A stretch of DNA of 64,000 nucleotides from Lapidilactobacillus mulanensis (lineage in GTDB: Bacteria; Bacillota; Bacilli; Lactobacillales; Lactobacillaceae): the NCBI RefSeq assembly GCF_003946215.1, contig NZ_RHOW01000005.1, positions 1 to 64,000 on the forward strand. The letters are read 5' to 3'. The position numbers and the translations under genes are program-made. Position 1 is the first letter of the stretch. Each line of letters starts with the position of its first letter. This document shows positions 53,347 through 64,000 of the stretch, in pieces. The notes below the pieces were generated by a model that searched no databases, had not been told where the DNA came from, and saw only the letters and a list, made by a program, of their open reading frames with translations.

Positions 53347-54372
53347 ATGGAAACAAAAATTTATACGCAGCAAGATATTCCGGAAGCTGCCGCACAATTG
53401 CGGGCCGGAAATTTGGTTGCTTTCCCTACAGAAACGGTCTATGGACTGGGCGCGATCGTCGATAATGAAGCGGCGGTTCGTGGCGTTTATGCAGCCAAAG
53501 GGCGTCCAAGTGATAATCCGTTGATCGTAACGGTCTGCTCACCGGAAATGGTTTGGAAATATGCACTAAAAAATGAATTAGCTGAGAAGTTAATGACAAA
53601 TTTTTGGCCGGGTCCCTTGACGATTATTTTGCCATTACAACCGGGGTCACTTTCTGCGACTGTGACTGGTGGGTTGCACACGGCTGCGTTTCGGATGCCG
53701 AAGAATCAGGCGACGTTGGAACTGATCAAAGAAACGGGAACGCCGATCGTCGGTCCTTCTGCGAATACATCGGGGAAACCTAGCCCAACTTTGGCGCAAC
53801 ACGTTTATCATGATTTGAACGGGAAAATTGCTGGAATTTTGGATGATGGTCCTACTCAAGTCGGCTTGGAATCGACAGTAGTGGACTTAAGTGTCACACC
53901 CGCGGCAATTTTGCGTCCCGGATATTACGATGCCGCAGATTTGACGCCGGTTCTGGGCGTTGTCGATACCGAGCAGCATCACGTTGGTGCGAATGAAACG
54001 CCCAAGGCTCCGGGAATGAAATACAAACACTACGCGCCAGCTGCGCAAGTTCTCATTGTTAAACCAACCGTTGATTTTGCGAATGCTGTTCGAGAAACGC
54101 AGCAACAACATCCTACCAAGTTTGGCGTGCTGGCATTTGACGATCAGTTGGCATCAATTGCGGCGAGTGATCAAGTGGTTACATTTTCATTGGGAACTGA
54201 CATCAGCACTGCCAGCCATCAACTTTTCTCAGGATTGCGTTGGTTCGATGATCAACCTGAGATCGATCTGATTTTGGCGGCCGGGGTTGACGAAGACGGC
54301 TTAGGAATCGCTTATATGAATCGCCTGAAGAAATCTGCGGGCGGTCAATATTACGGCGAATCGACCCGCTAG
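53347..54372 (+). CDS. sua5: L-threonylcarbamoyladenylate synthase
   Basis: 341 residues, the long Sua5/YwlC form. It makes threonylcarbamoyl-AMP for the t6A37 modification of ANN-decoding tRNAs. The YrdC domain covers about 1-200 (FPTETVYGLGAIV; KGRPSDNPLIV; GPSANTSGKPSPT), followed by the KYKHYAP linker and a C-terminal Sua5 domain. It is last in the tdk operon and a terminator follows. Confidence 0.95.
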   Translation: METKIYTQQDIPEAAAQLRAGNLVAFPTETVYGLGAIVDNEAAVRGVYAAKGRPSDNPLIVTVCSPEMVWKYALKNELAEKLMTNFWPGPLTIILPLQPGSLSATVTGGLHTAAFRMPKNQATLELIKETGTPIVGPSANTSGKPSPTLAQHVYHDLNGKIAGILDDGPTQVGLESTVVDLSVTPAAILRPGYYDAADLTPVLGVVDTEQHHVGANETPKAPGMKYKHYAPAAQVLIVKPTVDFANAVRETQQQHPTKFGVLAFDDQLASIAASDQVVTFSLGTDISTASHQLFSGLRWFDDQPEIDLILAAGVDEDGLGIAYMNRLKKSAGGQYYGESTR

Positions 54373-54425
54373 ATTCGAATTCAAGATAGGGCAAGCAGTT
54401 TCACTAAAAATATGAATAGATCAAG

Positions 54426-54472
54426 AGTCTGAATCGAAGGTGATTTTGAGCCGTTCGATTCAGACTTTTTTT
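54426..54472 (+). terminator. Terminator after sua5
   Basis: AGTCTGAATCGAA pairs perfectly with TTCGATTCAGACT, followed by TTTTTTT. Confidence 0.92.
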
Positions 54473-54582
54473 ATCGTAAAATAAGCCCCGTTATCAGGCT
54501 TGCTTTTAGAATTGGCAAATAGTCGATTTTACTTTCGAACGGCCAGCATAATCGGTATAATGGGGCAAAAGGGGGTCTGTCA

Positions 54583-55821
54583 ATGACATTCATCGAGAAA
54601 GATCAAGCAGTTTGGCAAGCAATTCATCGAGAGGAACAACGCCAACGCCAGAACATTGAATTAATTGCTTCTGAAAATGTTGTTTCTGAAGCGGTTTGTC
54701 GTGCACAAGGCAGTGTTTTGACGAATAAATACGCAGAAGGATATCCTGGTCGCCGTTTTTATGGCGGTTGTGAGTATATCGATCAGGTGGAAACACTGGC
54801 CATCGATCGTGCGAAGCAACTATTTGGCGCCGAATATGCAAACGTACAGCCACATTCTGGATCCCAAGCTAACGAGGCAGTTTATCGCTCGCTGTTGAAA
54901 CCAGGTGACACCGTTTTGGGTATGGATCTCACTGCCGGCGGACATTTAACACATGGTTCACCGGTGAATTTCAGTGGTCAAACTTATGATTTTCACAGTT
55001 ACGGCGTAGATCCCCAAACAGAACAGTTGAATTACGATGAAATTGCCAAGATTGCCCAGCAAGTTCAGCCAAAACTGATTGTTGCCGGTGCGTCCGCGTA
55101 TAGTCGCACCATCGATTTTGCAAAGTTCCGTGAAATTGCCGACAGTGTTGGCGCATTGTTAATGGTCGACATGGCGCACATTGCTGGCTTAGTTGCGGCG
55201 GGTGTTCATCCCAGCCCCATTCCGTATTGCGATGTGGTCACGTCCACGACGCACAAAACTTTGCGCGGTCCGCGTGGCGGCTTGATCTTGGCTAAGGCAA
55301 AATATGCCAAGGCAATTGATTCGACGGTTTTCCCGGGCACGCAGGGTGGCCCATTAGAACACGTGATCGCGGCGAAGGCAATTGCGTTTGGCGAAGATCT
55401 GCAGCCTGAATTTAGCACTTATTCTCAGCAAATCGTTCAGAACGCCCAAGCTATGGTTGACGTTTTTCAAGCGGATCCAACTTTCCGAGTTGTGGCGGGT
55501 GGAACCGATAATCATCTTTTCTTACTTGATGTCACCAAGACCGGCTTATTCGGCCGCGACGTTCAAGAATTGCTAGACAGCGTGCAGATCACCTTGAATA
55601 AGAACACGATTCCTTTTGAGAAAAACGGGCCGTTTAAAGCCAGTGGTGTGCGTATTGGTACGCCAGCAATCACAACGCGTGGCATGAAAGAAAATGATTC
55701 GCGAAAAGTTGCTGAATTCATTATCGACGTGATCAAGTCACGCGACAATGAAACAAGAATAAATGCGCTTCATCACGAAATCACGGCTTTTGCAGAAAGT
55801 TTTCCGATAAATTGGTCTTAA
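54583..55821 (+). CDS. glyA: Serine hydroxymethyltransferase
   Basis: 412 residues, PLP-dependent. It interconverts serine and glycine while charging tetrahydrofolate with a one-carbon unit. The PLP lysine lies in [16 protein letters not shown] near residue 225; [10 protein letters not shown] and [18 protein letters not shown] are family signatures. The start is ATG 54583 behind GGGGGTC. It is expressed alone from a region with TATAAT at about 54556. Confidence 0.96.
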   Translation: MTFIEKDQAVWQAIHREEQRQRQNIELIASENVVSEAVCRAQGSVLTNKYAEGYPGRRFYGGCEYIDQVETLAIDRAKQLFGAEYANVQPHSGSQANEAVYRSLLKPGDTVLGMDLTAGGHLTHGSPVNFSGQTYDFHSYGVDPQTEQLNYDEIAKIAQQVQPKLIVAGASAYSRTIDFAKFREIADSVGALLMVDMAHIAGLVAAGVHPSPIPYCDVVTSTTHKTLRGPRGGLILAKAKYAKAIDSTVFPGTQGGPLEHVIAAKAIAFGEDLQPEFSTYSQQIVQNAQAMVDVFQADPTFRVVAGGTDNHLFLLDVTKTGLFGRDVQELLDSVQITLNKNTIPFEKNGPFKASGVRIGTPAITTRGMKENDSRKVAEFIIDVIKSRDNETRINALHHEITAFAESFPINWS

Positions 55822-55889
55822 TCTAGTAGCAATTTACTGAAAACTAGATTATCATTGATATGATTTAAAAAATGAAAGGTGGCAAAAGT

Positions 55890-56519
55890 ATGGGGAAATT
55901 TACCGTTTTGAATCACCCCTTGATTCAGCACAAATTGACAATTATTCGAGATAAGTCAACGGGTACGAAGGTTTTTCGTGAAGTTGCAAATGAAATCGCC
56001 GAATTAATGGTCTATGAAATCACTCGTGATCTACCCTTAGATGATGTTGAAATTGAGACGCCAATGGGCAAGACGGTCCAAAAGCAGTTGGCAGGCAAGA
56101 AGCTGGCTGTTGTGCCAATTCTACGTGCTGGTCTTGGTATGGTCGATGGCGTGTTGGAGTTGATTCCAGCCGCAAAAGTTGGTCATATTGGGATGTATCG
56201 TGATGAGAAGACTTTGGAACCTCATGAATACTTCGTTAAAATGCCACCAGATATCGACCAACGTGATTTGTTTATCGTCGATCCAATGCTTGCAACCGGT
56301 GGTTCTGCCAACATGGCAATTGATGCGCTGAAGAAACGTGGTGCACATAATATGCGCTTGGTTGTCTTAGTTGCCGCTCCAGAAGGCGTTCGTGCAGTTC
56401 AAGAGGCTCATCCGGACGTTGATATCTATGCAGCAGCGCTCGATGAGAAACTGACTGACAACGGCTATATTTTCCCAGGTCTCGGAGATGCCGGTGATCG
56501 ATTGTTCGGGACCAAATAA
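55890..56519 (+). CDS. upp: Uracil phosphoribosyltransferase
   Basis: 209 residues. It converts uracil and PRPP to UMP. The PRPP-binding loop is [10 protein letters not shown] near residue 132, and the uracil-binding end [13 protein letters not shown] is intact. ATG 55890 is chosen over 55872 because AAAGGTGG lies between them. It stands just upstream of the atp operon, a common lactobacillar arrangement, but R2 repeats separate them. Confidence 0.96.
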   Translation: MGKFTVLNHPLIQHKLTIIRDKSTGTKVFREVANEIAELMVYEITRDLPLDDVEIETPMGKTVQKQLAGKKLAVVPILRAGLGMVDGVLELIPAAKVGHIGMYRDEKTLEPHEYFVKMPPDIDQRDLFIVDPMLATGGSANMAIDALKKRGAHNMRLVVLVAAPEGVRAVQEAHPDVDIYAAALDEKLTDNGYIFPGLGDAGDRLFGTK

Positions 56520-56550
56520 ATCAGTTCAATTCACCGAAGTCTATGAGGAA

Positions 56551-56667
56551 ACGTGCATGCGACCATTGAAAATTCCGGTTAACTTGACTAACACTAAAAT
56601 CTAAAACCAGATTTCAGTGTTAGTCGAAGTTAATCCTCATTTTCAACCCATGGTCGTTCGCATTCTG
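56551..56667 (+). repeat. R2-family nested hairpin (R2g)
   Basis: Outer stem GCGACCATTG/CATGGTCG, joints TGAAAATTCC and CATTTTCAACCC, GGTTAAC/GTTAATCC, and inner stem GACTAACACTAAAATCT/AGATTTCAGTGTTAGTC with one mismatch. The ends are ACGTG and CATTCTGG. Confidence 0.8.
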
Positions 56668-56673
56668 GCTGAA

Positions 56674-56787
56674 ACGTGCTCAGTGCAACTGAAAATTCCG
56701 GTTAACGAACTCATTCAGAAATCCAAAAGCGGATTTTTGAATGAGTCGCGTTAATCCTCATTTTCACCCGTTGCACTTCGCACTCTG
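56674..56787 (+). repeat. R2-family nested hairpin (R2h)
   Basis: Outer stem AGTGCAAC/GTTGCACT, the same joints as R2g, and inner stem ACTCATTCAGAAATCC/GGATTTTTGAATGAGT with one wobble. The ends are ACGTGCTC and GCACTCTG. It lies upstream of the atp promoter region. Confidence 0.8.
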
Positions 56788-56993
56788 AAAACTTTCCTTT
56801 GAGTTTTACTTTTAATGGTGATACTATGGACTTTGTGTTTTTGTAACTATGTTTATTGGTTGAGACACAGTTTTGGGTTTGGTATAAGGTACGATTAATT
56901 TTTGATTGGCGTCGCTTTTTCAGGACACTTATCAAGGATTAGCCTCGTTATACTGGCTCTAAATGTTCGAATTGATTGGGAAGGAGGCGCGCT

Positions 56994-57707
56994 TTGGAGA
57001 GCAAGTATCAATACCTAACATTCATTGGCCTACGTTTCAATGTTGCCAATTGTCTTTCAATTTTAGTCACGGCATTATTAGTTTTCCTGTTTACATTTCT
57101 GCTTTCACGGAAATTGACAGTTAAACCGGGAAAAGGACAGAATGTCTTAGAGTATTTGATTGATTTTACGAATGGTATTGTGAAGTCGATCATGCCTGGT
57201 GATGAGGGCAAGCCCTTTTATTTTTACATTTTTGTATTGTTTACCTTTATCCTGTTTGCAAATATCTTGGGATTATTCTTCCAAGTCAGGGTCAATGGGT
57301 TCACATTTACGAAGTCACCAACCGCCGATCCAATGGTGACGATGCCATTAGCAATGATCACTTTACTAATGTCACATTATTTCTCGGTGCAAAAGTTTGG
57401 GTTCAAGGGTTATCTGCATAATTTTGCAAGCCCGGTCAGTTTCTTGTTGCCAGTCAACTTGATCGAAGAGTTTACCAACTTTTTGACACTGTCATTACGA
57501 CTTTACGGTAATATTTATGCCGGTGAAGTGTTGATCGGGTTACTGATCATGGTGGCAAACAGTATGGGCGTTGTTAGTGTCGTTCTTGCGGCACCAATGA
57601 CAATGATCTGGCAAGGATTTTCTGTCTTTATCGGGGCCATTCAGGCTTACGTATTTTCGATTCTATCGTGTGTCTATTTTTCACGTAAATTAGAACGTGA
57701 AGAGTAA
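56994..57707 (+). CDS. atpB: ATP synthase Fo subunit a
   Basis: 237-residue membrane subunit that forms the proton half-channels beside the c-ring. The essential arginine lies in LSLRLYGNIYAGE. TTG 56994 is chosen because AAGGAGG (56981-56987) lies six bases upstream; the longer frame from 56976 would start within that site. It is first of the atpBEFHAGDC operon. No atpI gene precedes it. Confidence 0.95.
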   Translation: MESKYQYLTFIGLRFNVANCLSILVTALLVFLFTFLLSRKLTVKPGKGQNVLEYLIDFTNGIVKSIMPGDEGKPFYFYIFVLFTFILFANILGLFFQVRVNGFTFTKSPTADPMVTMPLAMITLLMSHYFSVQKFGFKGYLHNFASPVSFLLPVNLIEEFTNFLTLSLRLYGNIYAGEVLIGLLIMVANSMGVVSVVLAAPMTMIWQGFSVFIGAIQAYVFSILSCVYFSRKLEREE

Positions 57708-57729
57708 AAAATTAGGAGGAATTTTATAA

Positions 57730-57945
57730 ATGTCTAAATATATTGCCGCAGCACTTGCCGCAGGGCTCGCTGCACTCGCTACTTCTTATGGTAACGCCAA
57801 AGTTATTTCAAAGACTGTTGAAAGTATGGCACGTCAGCCAGAAATCGCCGGCACATTGAGAAGTACAATGTTTGTTGGTGTTGGTTTGATTGAAGCCGTT
57901 CCTATCTTAGCTATCGTTGTTGCTTTCTTAATTCTCTTTGTCTAA
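57730..57945 (+). CDS. atpE: ATP synthase Fo subunit c
   Basis: 71-residue hairpin of two membrane helices. The proton-binding carboxylate is the Glu in [13 protein letters not shown] (near residue 55), as in H+-translocating lactobacillar enzymes. The polar loop is ARQPE. No complete Na+-binding signature is obvious. AGGAGGAA precedes the start. Confidence 0.97.
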   Translation: MSKYIAAALAAGLAALATSYGNAKVISKTVESMARQPEIAGTLRSTMFVGVGLIEAVPILAIVVAFLILFV

Positions 57946-57992
57946 GACCAAGAAAGTTTTGTTTCAAATCTTAGAAGAAGGGAGCGTTATTC

Positions 57993-58503
57993 ATGATGAA
58001 TGGATCAGTCATTGCTGCAATTGATGTTGCTAGCTTAGGCGATTCGCTATTTTTGCTAGTTGTATTTATTCTGTTGTTGCTTCTCGTTAAGCACTTTGCT
58101 TGGGGACCAGTAACGAAGATGATGGATGATCGTGCCAAAAAAATCAATGCAGATTTAGATGGCGCCGAGACTTCACGTGCACAAGCAGAAAAAATGGCAG
58201 CACAACGTCAATCAGAATTGAAAAATTCAAAATCTGAAGCAATTCAGATCGTGAACACGGCGAAAGTCAATGGTGAGAAGCGGCGTCAAGTGATTTTGGA
58301 TGCTGCACAAAGTGATGCTGAAAGCGTCAAGACTAAAGCGCGCGAGGATGCACAGCAGGCTCGTACTGAAGCATTGAATAGCGCACGTAATGATGTTGCC
58401 CAGATTTCTGTAGATATTGCTGAAAAGTTGATTGGCAAAGAATTGAGTGTTTCAGATCAAAAGGACTTGATCGATGCCTATATTAAGGGGTTGACGAGCG
58501 CTG

Positions 58504-58517
<14 letters not shown>
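57993..58517 (+). CDS. atpF: ATP synthase Fo subunit b
   Basis: 174 residues: one N-terminal membrane helix (LFLLVVFILLLLLVKHF) followed by a long charged coiled coil, the stator stalk between Fo and F1. AAGGGAGCG precedes ATG 57993. It overlaps atpH by 14 bases. Confidence 0.95.
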
Positions 58518-60586
<2,069 letters not shown>

Positions 60587-60634
60587 TTGAAGATAGTTGA
60601 ATGACTATAAAAGTTAGCAAGGAGTGGTGAAAAA

Positions 60635-61567
60635 TTGGCTGAATCTACGATTGATATTAAACGACGGATCGCATCAACGAAAAAAACTGGTCAAATCACA
60701 AGTGCCATGCAGATGGTCTCCGGCTCAAAGTTGATTAAGCTTGAAGATAAGTCGCAGAATTATCAAGTTTATGCCAAGAAAATCCGTGAGATTGTCACCC
60801 ATCTTGCCGCTAACAAAGTTTTAGAACTAGCAGCTATGCGTCAGCATGCTCAAAGTAAGACTGGTACAACTGAAGAGGATGTTCTCTCGTTGAACAACCT
60901 ATTAGTTGAGCGCCCTGTTGAGAAAACCGGCTATCTCGTGATCACTAGTGATCGTGGCCTAGTTGGTGGCTACAACAGTAATGTTTTACGTTCAGTTATG
61001 GAAATTTTAAATGATCATAAAAACCCTGATGACTATGCAGTCATGGCGATTGGTGGAATGGGTGCTGATTTCTTCAAAGCCCGCGACGTCCAATTAGCTT
61101 ACGAATACCGTGGTGTGAGTGACATGCCTTCATTTGATGAAGTCCGTGGAATCGTCAAGACCATTGTCACAATGTTTGATGATGGCGTCTTCGATGAACT
61201 TTACGTTTGTTACAATCACCATGTCAATTCACTAACGTCTGCATTTCGCGCTGAAAAAATGTTGCCGATCACAGATTTAGACACAGATCGTGTTCAAAAT
61301 TCAGAAGCGACCGAATATTTAGCTGATCCATCTGTCGATGCTGCCTTAAACGCAATTTTACCGCAGTACGCAGAAAGCTTGATCTTCGGCTCGATCATGG
61401 ATGCTAAAACCGCTGAACACGCGTCTTCGATGACTGCGATGAAGAGCGCAACAGACAACGCGAACAACATGATCAAGGATCTTTCGACCCAATTGAATCG
61501 TGCGCGTCAGGCACAAATTACCACTGAATTAACTGAAATTGTTGGTGGCGCTGCAGCTCTAGAATGA
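60635..61567 (+). CDS. atpG: ATP synthase F1 subunit gamma
   Basis: 310-residue central rotor shaft. The N-terminal helix (IKRRIASTKKTGQITSAMQMVSG) and C-terminal helix (NRARQAQITTELTEIVGGAAAL) form the coiled coil. VITSDRGLVGGYN is conserved. TTG start behind AAGGAGTGG. Confidence 0.96.
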   Translation: MAESTIDIKRRIASTKKTGQITSAMQMVSGSKLIKLEDKSQNYQVYAKKIREIVTHLAANKVLELAAMRQHAQSKTGTTEEDVLSLNNLLVERPVEKTGYLVITSDRGLVGGYNSNVLRSVMEILNDHKNPDDYAVMAIGGMGADFFKARDVQLAYEYRGVSDMPSFDEVRGIVKTIVTMFDDGVFDELYVCYNHHVNSLTSAFRAEKMLPITDLDTDRVQNSEATEYLADPSVDAALNAILPQYAESLIFGSIMDAKTAEHASSMTAMKSATDNANNMIKDLSTQLNRARQAQITTELTEIVGGAAALE

Positions 61568-61574
61568 TAAATGA

Positions 61575-63014
<1,440 letters not shown>

Positions 63015-63027
63015 GGAGGCATGAGCG

Positions 63028-63468
63028 ATGGCGGAAAATACCAAAAAAGTAGTAACCGTTAATATCGTGACGCCGGATGGTGTTGTCTATGATCACCATG
63101 CTAACTTGGTTGTTGTGTGTGCGATCGATGGTGATCTAGGTATCATGGCAAACCATGAACCGATCATTGCACCTCTTAAAATTGGTGAGGTTCGGGTTAA
63201 ACGAACCGATGATCCAGATCATGAGGATGCAATCGCAGTCAACGGTGGCTTCTTGGAAGTTAACAATAATGTTGCTTCTATTGTTGCCGATAGTGCTGAA
63301 CGTTCTCGTAATATTGACTTAACACGTGCTCAACGTGCGCGTGAACGGGCCGAAGAGAAAATCAAAGCTGCCGAAGAGAAACATGATACTGATGAAATTA
63401 ATCGTGCTCAGATTGCTTTGAATCGTGCGATCAATCGAATCAATGTCTCGAAGCATCGGAGATATTAA
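63028..63468 (+). CDS. atpC: ATP synthase F1 subunit epsilon
   Basis: 146 residues: an N-terminal beta-sandwich (VNIVTPDGVVYDHHANLVVV) and a C-terminal helical hairpin (RAQRARERAEEKIKAAEEK), which in this family regulates ATP hydrolysis. It is the last gene of the operon. Confidence 0.96.
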   Translation: MAENTKKVVTVNIVTPDGVVYDHHANLVVVCAIDGDLGIMANHEPIIAPLKIGEVRVKRTDDPDHEDAIAVNGGFLEVNNNVASIVADSAERSRNIDLTRAQRARERAEEKIKAAEEKHDTDEINRAQIALNRAINRINVSKHRRY

Positions 63469-63484
63469 ATTTTTAAATAAGAGG

Positions 63485-63514
63485 GCAAGACAGTTAAAAC
63501 TGTCTTGCTTTTTT
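63485..63514 (+). terminator. Terminator of atp operon
   Basis: GCAAGACAGTT pairs perfectly with AACTGTCTTGC around AA, followed by TTTTTT. Confidence 0.93.
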
Positions 63515-63722
63515 CGTTGGTTCCGGCAAAATTTGTGGTGGGAACTGGGAAACTGCTGTGGGGACGGCTGCAGGATTTCCAAAGTACGGAAATTCTTCCG
63601 CCTGAAATGTGGGCTCCGGAAAACCGCCGGATCTCACATTTTCCCATTTTGTAAATTCGCCAAAACCGCTCATTAACAAAATCACCACTGCAAGTCCCAG
63701 TTCCCACCACAAATTTTGCCTC
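63515..63722 (+). repeat. R1-family structured repeat (R1l)
   Basis: GGCAAAATTTGTGGTGGGAA... (63525-63550) pairs perfectly over 26 bp with the right arm ending GCC at 63720. It has the TGTGGGGACGGCTGCAGG core, TTTCCAAAGTACGGAAA hairpin, and GGGCTCCGG...CCGGATCTCA inner stem. Same arms as R1c at 1.5 kb, opposite orientation. Confidence 0.82.
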
Positions 63723-63795
63723 GTCTATTCAAGCATACTAGTAAGTTTTGAATGCTAATTAAAATAATTGATTTGAGAAACCTTGTTATTCTGGT

Positions 63796-64000
63796 TATTC
63801 ACTGAATAAAATAAGTTTAGGCAGAAGTTGCGGAAGAAAATTGGGCAATTGCAGTGACACTGGTGTTAATGAGCGGGTTTTGCGAATTTGCTTTAGCCGT
63901 TCGAACTTTGTGAGTTACGGATAATGACATCGTTTGCGCCGTGGGGGCCAGTACAGCAGGCGGCGTATTTGAGACTTTTGCGTGGGTTTCGGAAAAGGCT
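63796..64000 (-). repeat. R1-family unit cut by the window end (R1m)
   Basis: It begins AATAAGTTTAGGCAGAAG, the reversed tail and arm of the 45-46 kb units, then GTTGCGGAAGAAAATTGGGC and AATGAGCGGGTTTTGCGAATTTG. The right arm is outside the window. Confidence 0.6.

Overview
The window comes from a low-GC Gram-positive bacterium of the order Lactobacillales, most likely family Lactobacillaceae. The support is gene content: rapZ-yvcK-whiA, a WxL surface-protein locus, maltose phosphorylase with MalEFG, a LiaX-like DUF4097/PspC locus, MurT, and tdk-prfA-prmC-sua5-glyA-upp leading into the F1Fo ATP synthase operon. The species cannot be named from sequence alone. No transposase, integrase, phage gene, reverse transcriptase or CRISPR array is visible.

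Layout. 0.2-0.8 kb: YfbR-like HD nucleotidase. 2.0-6.9 kb: uvrB-uvrA behind a LexA-like palindrome. 7.0-8.4 kb: a degenerate ImmA/IrrE-like protein and a convergent uracil-DNA-glycosylase-fold protein. 8.8-11.9 kb: rapZ, yvcK, whiA. 12.2-18.6 kb: WxL cluster (large lectin/MucBP WxL protein, two DUF916/DUF3324 WxL-interacting proteins, an overlapping 40-residue membrane microprotein, a small WxL protein). 18.9 kb: tRNA-Arg(CCG). 19.2-22.1 kb: envelope-stress locus (LiaX-like, PspC, small membrane protein, TVP38/VTT protein). 22.3-35.1 kb: maltose/maltodextrin regulon (LacI-family regulator, alpha-glucosidase, malEFG, neopullulanase, maltose phosphorylase). 35.3-38.5 kb: Mg2+ P-type ATPase behind an M-box riboswitch and a candidate leader peptide. 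38.6-44.2 kb: TetR, heterodimeric ABC exporter, lipoprotein. 44.4-45.4 kb: serine beta-lactamase-like protein. 46.8-49.0 kb: small membrane proteins. 49.1-50.4 kb: MurT (minus strand). 50.8-56.5 kb: tdk, prfA, prmC, sua5, glyA, upp. 57.0-63.5 kb: atpBEFHAGDC.

How the genes work together. Maltodextrins enter through MalEFG (no ATPase gene here, so a shared MsmK-type ATPase must come from elsewhere), are trimmed by neopullulanase and alpha-glucosidase, and maltose is split by phosphorolysis. All four mal promoters carry the same 14-bp LacI-type operator at a fixed distance upstream of a weak -35 box, which suggests that the regulator activates them. The WxL proteins and their interacting proteins probably form a surface complex. 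The LiaX-like locus probably senses or buffers envelope stress.

The most unusual content is intergenic. Two families of structured repeats fill most long gaps. Family R1 is 200-360 bp with a conserved GGGGAC core and long terminal arms whose sequence differs between copies but stays self-complementary. Family R2 is about 110 bp, two nested hairpins with conserved joints and cap but different, covarying stems in each copy. One R2 unit lies inside an R1 unit, three R2 modules stand in tandem upstream of both whiA and tetR, and a direct R1 compound repeat brackets the alpha-glucosidase-malEFG-neopullulanase block. I do not recognise either family.
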